From Caldithrix abyssi DSM 13497 (GTDB lineage: Bacteria > Calditrichota > Calditrichia > Calditrichales > Calditrichaceae): 64,000 nucleotides of DNA. Location of the stretch: NCBI RefSeq assembly GCF_001886815.1, contig NZ_CP018099.1, forward strand, positions 4,214,501 through 4,278,500. The letters are read 5' to 3'. A program made the position numbers and the translations under genes. The notes below the pieces were generated by a model. That model saw only the letters and a program-made list of their open reading frames with translations. It did no database searches and was not told the DNA's origin. Each line of letters opens with the position of its first letter. The stretch's first letter is position 1. Of the stretch, positions 19,800 to 30,500 are shown in pieces.

Positions 19800-20687
19800 T
19801 TAAATTCGTATGGTGTCCATCAGGCCGTAACAAGAATAAACCCTAACATTTTTCCAGGTAAACACGGCTTTACGGTGCAGGTGGCCATGAATCACGGTTT
19901 TAACGTCATATTGGCAAATCAAATCCCAGAATCGTTTACTACCATTGAAAGCCGAAAGATAGGCGTCCAGCACACCTTCTGCGGCCAGACGAGGTAAAAT
20001 CGGCGCATGGTGCAACACAACGACTTGTTCCAAACCTCTGGTTTCCTGCAATTGCTCTTCCAGGCGATGCAGAAAATAGGCGGTCATCTCCTGATCCGAT
20101 TTGCCCCAATTGATGTACAGGCGGTCGTACCAGTGCAACGATTCCCAGCGGCCGTTATTTTGAACCAGTAAAATCTTTCGGGCAAAATCGCTTTCATTTA
20201 AATCTTTGAACGATTTTGTGGCGGCCGTTTGCAAAAGGTTGCGGATTTCATCGTTGTTCATGGTTTCCCATCGGAGCAGCTCATCGCAGGCAATGACCGG
20301 CCAATCAAAATCATGCGTCAGGCGCAGAGAATAATCGTACCAGCCCATATTGCCGCAAAAGGCCGTGTTGCCAAAAATGATCGGTTCTTTGTCCAGCAGA
20401 TGAAAACCGTATTCCTGCCAGGGGAATTGCAAATAGTCTTCGTACAGCGCGTCGGTGTGCGGTTTATCCTGCCACAGGTCGTGATTGCCTAATACCAACA
20501 ATTTTGGCTGGGGCAGGTCGGCAAAGGTTTGCAAAAATTCCTGCAGTAGCTTCTCATCAAAGGCATCCAGCACATCCCCGGCAAAAAGGATGAGTTCTGA
20601 TTCTTCTACTTCAATCTTTAATCGTATTTTCGCTAAATTGGCATGGGGAAGGTGTAAATCAGAAAGAACGGAAAGCTCTTTAATAAT
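19800..20687 (-). CDS. Calcineurin-like metallophosphoesterase with non-standard start
   Basis: The frame encodes a complete calcineurin-like phosphoesterase. Metal-site motifs in order are SDLHLPH, FAGDVLDAFD, LGNHDLW, VVLHHAPI and IHGHLHRKA. The first two lie upstream of the first GTG in this frame (20573), so a start there would remove essential ligands. Reading back, the frame reaches a TAG at 20699-20697 with no ATG, GTG or TTG before the DLH motif. Either an ATT at 20687 or 20684 is used, behind an AGGGGG ribosome site 5 bases away, or one G is missing from the G5 tract at 20693-20697: six G would join the frame to the ATG at 20704. Coordinates assume the ATT. The substrate is unknown. 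Confidence 0.8.
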   Translation of the reverse strand: MIKELSVLSDLHLPHANLAKIRLKIEVEESELILFAGDVLDAFDEKLLQEFLQTFADLPQPKLLVLGNHDLWQDKPHTDALYEDYLQFPWQEYGFHLLDKEPIIFGNTAFCGNMGWYDYSLRLTHDFDWPVIACDELLRWETMNNDEIRNLLQTAATKSFKDLNESDFARKILLVQNNGRWESLHWYDRLYINWGKSDQEMTAYFLHRLEEQLQETRGLEQVVVLHHAPILPRLAAEGVLDAYLSAFNGSKRFWDLICQYDVKTVIHGHLHRKAVFTWKNVRVYSCYGLMDTIRI

Positions 20688-20725
20688 TTTATCCCCCTAT
20701 CCATTTTATATTTTTTAAGTAAGCC

Positions 20726-21517
20726 CTATTTAATTAGTACTATTTTTTTCGTTATTATATATTTTTTAGCACTCGATCTTATAAAATAAATTCCACTTGA
20801 TAAATTATTTCTATTTAATTTTAAATTATAAACCCCTGGTATATAATATTCATTTTTTAATGTTTTTAGATACTTGCCATCATTGGTAAACAAATCTATC
20901 TTAATTTTACAAGCCTTTTTTACATCCAGTTTAATATTTGTTATAGGATTAAAAGGGTTAGGAAATATATCCATTAAAAAATAGCTCTCTACTATAATAT
21001 TAGGATACTTTTTTATTGAAGAGGGGATTGGACTTTCATATAAAATTCTCAGTTCATCCTCATAATCCCAATGACTTGCTGTATCTAAAGAATCAACCAG
21101 CGTCATATCAACCGTATCAGCCTGGTCATGCTCACTAATTATTTTAAATGAACCGCCTAAACTTTTTAAATAATCTTTATTCCAATAAAGCTTAATTGCC
21201 TCTCCATCAGCAGAAGCTTGATATTGAACAACGTATTCATGTGAGACCCTCTCGGATTCACTGCCTGCTAATCTTATATCCTTACGGTAATCTTCACCAT
21301 CCCATGTAAATCGGGCATCAAAGCCTGAAGGAGGTTTTGGTGGAGCATAAAGGTCTAACCCAGAATCATATCCATCTGTGCCATTATAATTGGTCCCAAA
21401 AACGATAGTATCCTGAACAATGCCATCAGTTACTCTAAGTGAGTCTTCAAATTCATATTTCTGTGCAAAAAGTAAAGAAGTTAAAATCATACTAAAAAAG
21501 ATTATTGTGGTCCTCAT
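20726..21517 (-). CDS. T9SS-sorted secreted protein
   Basis: A 263-residue protein with signal peptide (MRTTIIFFSMILTSLLFAQ) and a GGAGG site. Residues about 22-165 form a domain (YAPPKPPSGFDARF, AIKLYWNKDYLKSLGG) also found in the C-terminal part of the adjacent giant protein. The last 80 residues are a T9SS type A sorting domain (IFPNPFNPITNIKLD ... SSGIYFIRSS ... KKIVLIK). The product should be exported by the Sec system, moved across the outer membrane by T9SS and attached to the surface or released. It is 18 bp behind the giant gene, in the same operon. Confidence 0.85.
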   Translation of the reverse strand: MRTTIIFFSMILTSLLFAQKYEFEDSLRVTDGIVQDTIVFGTNYNGTDGYDSGLDLYAPPKPPSGFDARFTWDGEDYRKDIRLAGSESERVSHEYVVQYQASADGEAIKLYWNKDYLKSLGGSFKIISEHDQADTVDMTLVDSLDTASHWDYEDELRILYESPIPSSIKKYPNIIVESYFLMDIFPNPFNPITNIKLDVKKACKIKIDLFTNDGKYLKTLKNEYYIPGVYNLKLNRNNLSSGIYFIRSSAKKYIITKKIVLIK

Positions 21518-21535
21518 TTTTTACCTCCAAAATGG

Positions 21536-24500
21536 TTATTTCATTAATATCATTTTTTTAACAAATCTTTTCATTCCTTTATTGACAATATAAAAATAAA
21601 TACCTGAACTCATAGGATGCCCCATAGCATTTTTACCATCCCATTTTATTTTATGAATACCGGCTTCTTGATAACCAGAGAATAAAGTACGAATTTTCTC
21701 TCCCAAAATATTATATATTTCTATTTTTACTTTTCCAGATTCAGGTAAGTCATATCTAATTTCTGTAGTTGGATTGAAGGGATTAGGATAATTTTGATAA
21801 ACCATAAATTTCTTAGGAATTATCTTTTCAATAGTTAGTATTAAACTTTCAATTAATTTATTATTAAATACAAATTCACCGCTTTCTTTAAAAGTAAATT
21901 GTTCATTCCCTTCATTTGCTTTTAAAACGTATTGATAACCATCCTTAGATTCTAATCCAGTTATTTCCACATTAATAGGATAATTTGAAGTTTGAATTAA
22001 TATTTTTACTTCATTTTTCCCCGTTGCATAACATTGATTATCAAATCTGACATCGAAACAATTTGAAGGAGGAACAGGTGGTAATGTGTACTTCAAACTA
22101 TCTTCAGCATTTTTATATTTTAAACCAAGATATAAATTTCTATGAGAACCCCCAGCATCCGTAATAGTAATTGTAGGATATGAATATATTATATGGTAAA
22201 CTTTTCTTTTAGCTAAATATTCTGAATTAGTGTTATTAGCCAAACTTATAGTTATTCTTCCTGAATCACTTGCTCTAAGCCAATAACCTTTTCCCTGTCT
22301 AATTGTATCAGATAAAACATAATATCCGTCCCATTGATAGAGAGTATTCTCAATAATCACTTGATCTGGATCTTCTACTGCTGCCAATGGTACATCTCCG
22401 GAAGGTCCTGCAATCATATTCCAGTCTTTTATCAAATCTATGGTAACTGATTGAATTGCCTTTCCATTTATTTGTACAGTGTCATCGATCTCATTTCTTA
22501 ACCAATAACCAACACCAGGTTTTAAAGTGTCTTCCAATTCATAATAACCTTGCCAACTATAAAGTGTATTTTCAATGGCATTCGGGAAAAGCGTTAGATA
22601 ATAACCATCATGTACTTCCAATGGTAAGCCAACCATATTCCAGTCTTTCATTAGAAACACTTCAAAGGATGTCACATTTTGATAAACAATAAATAATTCA
22701 TCAATTTCAGTATTGATTACTGTATAGGAACTATCCTCCCGCATATCTATATTTATCTCTTGAGGCGAATCAGGATCATCAACCAGAGTGTAATAGCCTT
22801 CATCATTAAAAGCTGAATTGTTCCATTCAAGTGTAATTGGATCTCCACCGTTTGAATATTGGAATTCAACATTCCAAACAATACGAACTGAATCGTCCGA
22901 AGAAAGTGGGGCACGGAAATCTTTTATATACCTTTCATTATTAAGAGAAAAGGAAGCATCAAAAGAACCCGATGGCGGAGGTGGCGGCGCATATTGGTCA
23001 TAATCATCATCATAGTTATCTGTTGCGTTGGTTGCTGTACCAAAAGTCAATTCTGATTTATTACCATTTTCATCACTAACCGTTAAGACTGATTGCCACT
23101 GAATATCATCGGGAATGGGGTTTTGTGTGACAGTGACAATAAAGGGAGAATTTATTACGTCATCTGAAGTTGCTTTAACTTCTACATTTCCGGTTCTTTC
23201 TGTCCCTGTGTTGTTGGATTCAGCAGTAATTGTAAAACTTCCTGGAGTTATGCTATCAGTGATATTCACCGACAACCAATTATCAGAAGTAGTTACAGTA
23301 AATTTTAAAGAATCATCATTACCGGAGTTCGTAACGCTAAATTCAGAACTGGTTCCACCTGCAGGTGGAGCATCCCAGGATTCTGGGGATACACTTAATT
23401 CAGGCGCATTCTTTGTTGTGAAATTCCATTCATCGCTCCAGGAACTTGTTCCTGAAGAATTTTGTGCGTTGGTTCTCCAGAAATATTTTGTACTATAATG
23501 TAAAATATCATCCGTGACTTCATATTGGGATGTATCTATTCCTTGCTGATTAATAATTAAATGACTGAAATCAGAAGAATCCGAGACCTGAAGTTGATAA
23601 GTTTCCGCATTTTCAACATCGTTCCAATCTAAAATTAACGTTAGTTCTTGATTTAATGAGTTGTTCTCAGGGGAAACAAGCTGCGGAGCTGCAGGTATTG
23701 ATTTTTCTACCACAGGCCCTTGTTTTTCTTGCGTAGCCTCACCAATTGCAGTGATTTCATTTATATCTTTTGCTTCAAATTTGTAAGTATAATCATTTCC
23801 TTCCACTAAACTATCAGTGGTTAATAAGTAAATTCGGCCTGAAATAAAAGATTCGGAATTTGCCTGAGACATAACAAATGGGCTACCATTAATCGCATTA
23901 CCATTTTTAAAAATATAGACCTTAGGATAACCTTCCGCGGGTTGATCTCCATCTGGATCACTATATTTGACACGGAAGGTCACTGTTTCATTTTCCTTTA
24001 ATGTATCAGGATTGACGCCATCCGATTCGTAACCGGCTTCACCTGTCCAGGTTAAAGTTGGTTCTCCTAAATATTTTTTAGCAATACGAAAACCTGTATC
24101 ACCATTACTCAGATTCGCACTAATATGTTCTCTATTCGTTACACGTAAAATATCTGCTGTACTACTCCAACTTCCACCTCGCAAAATACGTCGTTCATCT
24201 TCCTGGCTACTTGGACCTACAGGATCTGTTTGCGGTTCAGAGCTATAGTTGCCAAAATAATCCCAACACCATTCCTGATTATTGCCCGACATATCATAAA
24301 GCCCTAATTCATTTGGATTCTTGGTACCTACAACGTGAGGTTGTGAACCACTGTTATCTAAATACCATCCCACTTCATCAACATTATTACTACCACTATA
24401 CTCATAATCATGAGATTGATTCCCTCCACCTGCTGCATATTCCCATTCTGCCTCCGTTGGCAGGCGATAACCATTTCCATCCCAATTACAAGACCAATCA

Positions 24501-27500
24501 TTAAAATCATAGACAGGCGTTAAACCATTCTTCTCACTATAGTAATTTGAAAAGGCTACCGCCCCATACCAGGTCACTTCACAGACCGGCTGATCATCTC
24601 TCCCATCTTCTACGACCAATTGTGTTCCATTATAACTGATATAGCAACCTTCAGCATCCAAATCGAGTAATTCCTGGTGCTCACCTGCGGTATTTTCTAC
24701 TGTTGTGCTATTAACTGAAATTTTTCCCTGCTCCAAAGCCCAATTATAAACTTCAACAAACTGACGATTTGTAATTTCATGTTTACTTAATTGAAAAGTA
24801 CTCACAGTAACTTCATGCTCAGGTTGTTCATCACTGGGGCCATTATTATTCCCCATTATAAAGGTTCCACCATCAATTTTATACATGGTTATTCCGATGG
24901 GCTCCGCACTTGCGCTATCCGTTACCACCGGCCCACTCAAGGTATTGGTACCTTCTCCCTCTGCCATAGCCCCATTAGCGTCCTGCGCATCGAAACGATA
25001 TGTGTAATTATCACTTGCCGTTAAGGAAGAAGTAGAATAGGTGTAAATTCTACCGAAAGTCACAGGATCGGAATTAACGGCGGACATAGCAAAAGGACTG
25101 CCACTTATTTCTGTGCCATTATTAAAAATATGAATCGCCGGATACCCACTACTTGGTTCGTCTCCGTCGGCATCCGTATATTTGATCCTAAATTCAAACG
25201 CACTACCCTCATTACCTTCATCGGGATTGACCCCATCTGTTTCGTATCCGGTTTCACCCGTAAAAGTTAAAGTGGGCGCAATGTTCTCACCATTGAATAG
25301 TTTCCGAACTTCAGCATCACTTAACGCCTTATTGAAGATTTTTACTTCATCAATTGATCCAGGGAAATAGGTAGGAGCTTGACCACCACCACAAATATTT
25401 CCAATTGCGAATTTGCTAATTAATTCCGACGGATGGCTTGTAACAACGCTACTATCAACAAATTTTTTCCCATTAACATATATTTTTCCACGGTTGTCTT
25501 CAAGTACCGATACAATATGAGCCCATGATCCTGTTTGTAAGGCCGTATCCGCCGTTAATGTCACATTACCTGAACTTAAGTTCCATTTATATGTTGGCTT
25601 CGTAGTTCCTAAAAATCTGAAACCAAATTGATCTACATCTCCCATATCAAGCGCAAATCGATTATTCGTTGGAATTTCATCAAATTTTATCCACATTGAG
25701 ATGGTATAGTCACCTTGGTTAATTGAACTTAAATTTTCTTGAATATAAATAATTATTGTATCGTTATCACTATCAAAATAAAATGCCTGTTCCAATGCAT
25801 CATCATAACCACTTGTTAAAGTTGCATTGTACACCGTCCCAGTATTACCATTTCCAGAAATATCGGTTGCAGTTGAAATATTTCCATCATTAAAATTCCA
25901 ATATGCCACAAGACTGTCGCCATTACTACTATTTTCTATAACTACTGGTCCATTCATAGTATTTGTACCATCTCCATTGGCCACCGCGCCATTAACGTCC
26001 TGTGCTTCAAACTGATAAGTATAATTATCGCTTGTCGTTAAACTGGAAGTAGAATAGGTGTAAATTCGGCCATCGGTTACCGGATCAGAATTCACCGCGG
26101 ACATGATAAATGGACTACCGCTGATTTCTGCGCCATTGTCAAAAATATGCACTACAGGATAGCCCTCTCCCGGATCATCTCCGTCGGTATCGGTGTATTT
26201 AATTCTAAATTCAAACGTGCTGCCTTCTTCACCTTCATCCGGATTGACGCCATCTGAATCATAACCGACTTCACCTGTGTAGGTTAGAGATGGAGCGTTG
26301 TTGATATTAGCAAGTTCATTGATTTCCGATTGAGATAAAGCTTTATTGAATAATTTCAATTCATCTATTCGGCCAACAAAGCCCCCACTACCACCTGATG
26401 TGGCTCCGATAAAAAAGTTAACAATTTCCCCGCCCCATGAGGTTATAGTTTCGCTGGTATCTTCTACTGCATTAATATATATTTTACCGGCATTTCCGTC
26501 ATTAACAGCACAAATATGATACCATTGATTAAGTTCTAATTCCGTTTTAGAAATTGTTCTTACATCTCCGTCATACGTTATCCATTTACTCACAATATTT
26601 TGAGAAGATTCAAACCGAATACCACGTTGGTCATTTAACGGAGGTTCAGCATCAGGATTGGCTGCATCTGTAATATAGCGCGTATCATTTATCGTCGCAT
26701 CAAGATAAACCCAGCATGAATAAGAATGCTCGCGGCTTGGAAACTTCTTTAGTTCCTCTGAAAGATTTCCTATTTCAATATAATCACTTCCATTAAATTG
26801 AAGAGCGTTACCAGAAACGCCCTCCACTGTTGTAGGTGTCCCCTGGATTGTTCCGTCATTCCCATTGCCACTATTGTCCGTAGCCGTACCGTCATCAAAA
26901 CTCCAATAGGCCACAAGGCTATCGCTATTACCACTATTTTCCGTAACCTCCGGCCCATTCATTGTATCGGTGCCTTCCCCCTCTGCCACCGCGCCATTAG
27001 CGTCCTGCGCTTCGAAACGATATGTGTAGTTACCACTTGCCGTTAAGCTGGAAATAGAATAGGTATAAATTCGGCCATCGGCTACCGGATCAGAATTCAC
27101 CGCCGACATGATAAAGGGGCTGCTGCTTATTTCTATGCCATTATCGAAAATATGAACCACCGGATAGCCTTCTTTAGGCTCATCTCCATCCACATCCGTA
27201 TATTTAATTCTGAACTCAAAGGTACTGCCTTCAATACCTTGGTCTGGATTTACGCCATCTGTTTCATAACCGCTTTCTTTGGTAAAGGTAAGTGTTGGCG
27301 ACGTATTTTGCTGTCCATTTATCGTAAGAGATTTTGAATCATAATTATTGTGGTCGTTCCCATCTAATGCAAATATTGATGTTGTACCAATTTCTTTTGG
27401 ATGGTAGATAACAACTGCAACACCATCCTCATTAGTGTATATGGGATTTGAATCTTCGAACTCTCCAAGGGTTTCGTCTTGATCAAAATCTATAGGATAA

Positions 27501-30500
27501 TTAACTTTTATTGGATTCGTGGTTGCAGTACATGTAACTTGCGTATTTATATCCGTTGGATTTGGTTCTAATGTCAATTCAATATCCAGCGTATTTGGAT
27601 CATCAACAGAAAAACTATAATATCCTGTTAAAGGTTCTCTAAGTTTGGTCTCACCTTGGCTACCTTGAAAATAATAGGTATGATCACCTTCAGAAAATGT
27701 ACCAGGATTACTAACATATATATATTCAACACCTTCTGACCAATTAGATCCCTGGGGTGTCATTAAATATTTTGCTTCATCATCAATGACTAATTCTATT
27801 GGATTATCTGGTGGTTGATTATCTGGATCAATATAAAGTACAGTAAAAGTATATTCATCATTAATAGTACCGGAAGAAGGATTGCATACCCCATCGCTTA
27901 AATGGGCCGTTAATTCTGAATTGTCACGTATTTCAATTAGGACATAATTATCATCACTATCTATTACAACCATATATAATGCATCATCTTCTTCTGAAGA
28001 TGATGACCTAGTAGTAATAGTATTAGTGGAATTATGATCAACAGAATAAAGATTTGTATAGATGACATTATTAACATCAGTTAAAGATTGCGCACTTTCA
28101 ATTATATTAAAATCTTTACTCATTTTAGCTAATGATATTCCGGCAACTCCATAATCAATAATCGCATTATACTTATCCTTTTTTTCTTGAGTTAAATCCG
28201 ACATATCTATTGCAGTTTTTGCAAATGATTTAGCTACACTAATCTTTATTCCCGACACTACAGCTTTTAAAGAAACTGGACATGTAGCTTTTGTAACCAT
28301 AGGTTCAGGAACTAAACAGGTTAAAGCACCTATTGAAGCAACAATATTAAATGGATTACTTGCATAATCGACAAGAGTATTACCAATAGATTTAATTAAA
28401 TAATTTCCTGCAATTTCCAAGGATTTATGTGCTAGTGATTCATCTGGAGGTATAGATGAAGAATTTACTTTATCGCCAAAAGTTTTAGTATCATTATTTA
28501 GATCCACTGCTTCTCCTAGATCAAAAATAACATCATTTACAGTAATCCATTTATCAACAATTAATTCATTACCACCATAATCACTGGTGGTTTCAACAGA
28601 AACCGATAAAACTTTATCTACTGCTTCGCCTTCTTGGGAGAAAAATTTATAAATATAATTATTTGTCTCTGCAGAATTCGTACTAATGTAATTAAAATCA
28701 CCATTTTCGTTTGTTGTGGCCCATAATGAAGTGCTTACTAAATCTACAGGATCTTCAGCACCAATTGTATAATTTGGTTTACGATTTTGATTTTTATCCT
28801 CAACATATCCAATTATTTGCAAACCATCTGGTGGATAATCGACTAAATTTATAGACGTTATTTCAATATTTATATCATTTCTAGATTTGGCAGCTTTCTC
28901 AATAGCATCTAAAATCTCAGAATCTCTATTTTCATAGATACCATAAGTATCTTTATCCCAGTCATTCTCCGGTAAATCATTATGTAATAACTGCCAAAAA
29001 TTTGACCCATTTACACCCTGATTATCAAATCGCTGATAAATACCATTATAATAATCAATTCTTATCTGTTCATCCCCATTAATTTCTCTTTTAAAACCAA
29101 ATTCTTCAATTAGAAAAGGTTTATCCAATTCATTGCTCAACTCTTTACGTTTTGAAAAATAATTCTCCATCTCATCAAGGTTTTTCAAATCTAATTTTTC
29201 AGGTTCTGTATATAAATGTAATGACGTAAAGTCTATATTTTTTCGGTTATATATATCTTTAAAATAGACTTCATCTTCCTTATTATAACTAAAGTTTCCC
29301 TCACCTCCTAAACCAATTAAATGATTTGGGTCTAAACTTTCTCTTATATAGGAGCTCATTTCTTCTATCCATTTTTTAAATTCTGCAGTATCTGTTGGAG
29401 CGGGAGCACTCCAATTTGATTCTCTTGGCTCATTAGCAAGTTCCCAAGCCATTATTGCATCACTTTCACGGAATTCAGTTACAATTTTAGTAATGTAACT
29501 TTTATACCAGTTCTTAATCGTCTCATTAGTATAAAAGTGATGTTCATATTTTTGTTTTGATGTATCTAATTGTGCATTAAACTTTTCATTATACCATATT
29601 ACATACCTTTGCATTCCACCATAATCTGTCCAATGATTTACTAAAGGCATAATAAGTTTGAATCCCCTTTGTTCAGCAAGTTCAACGACTCTTTTAAGAG
29701 CGTTAAAGTTTTCTTCATTTAATTCTTCATCTGGATCCATTTGTATAACTGAAGGGGACTCAGGATCATCATTAAATGCCCATGTTCTTATTACATTAAT
29801 ACCTCTTTGCTCGCAAATATCTAACAAATCTTGAATAATATATTCCTTGCCCTGCGCAATTAGATCTTGCATAAAATATAAGTTAACACCAACATATGTT
29901 ATATACTTTCCTTGGTATTTTAATTTATTTTTTTCTTTTGTAATTAACTCATTTTCATTAACATTAAGTTCAACAATTGAAAATTTATTACTCTTTGAAT
30001 AAACATTATAATTCTCAGAATCAGTCAATTTAATATAACAATTTTCAGATGGTGTATTAGGAATCTCCTCCCATTCATATTTTCCCAAACTCGCTTCAAC
30101 ATTGTTCTGTATAGTAGCCCATGAAGCGCCATCATCTACTGAATATTCAATTAATAATGTATTAACCCCTTCACTCTCCCAAGTAATATCTTGTTTTGTG
30201 CCTACTGCCCATTTCTCTCCGCCTTTTGGAATATTAATTATTATTTTTTTTAGTTTTATTTTAATTATTGGTTGTTCACTCCAACCCCATCCGTCTGTAT
30301 TACGGTATCCGCCATCCACATCTGTTTGTGTGCTTAATGCTCTATAATAATCTCCTTCATCATTAAGTGTTACATAAAAAATAAATGTTTTTTCACCATT
30401 ATTACCATATACAATTTGGCCGGATGATGTGTTGTCGTAATCATAAGATTCCGATTTATTTCGATCCAATACCAACCTCGTCCGAGCATAATAATTATTA

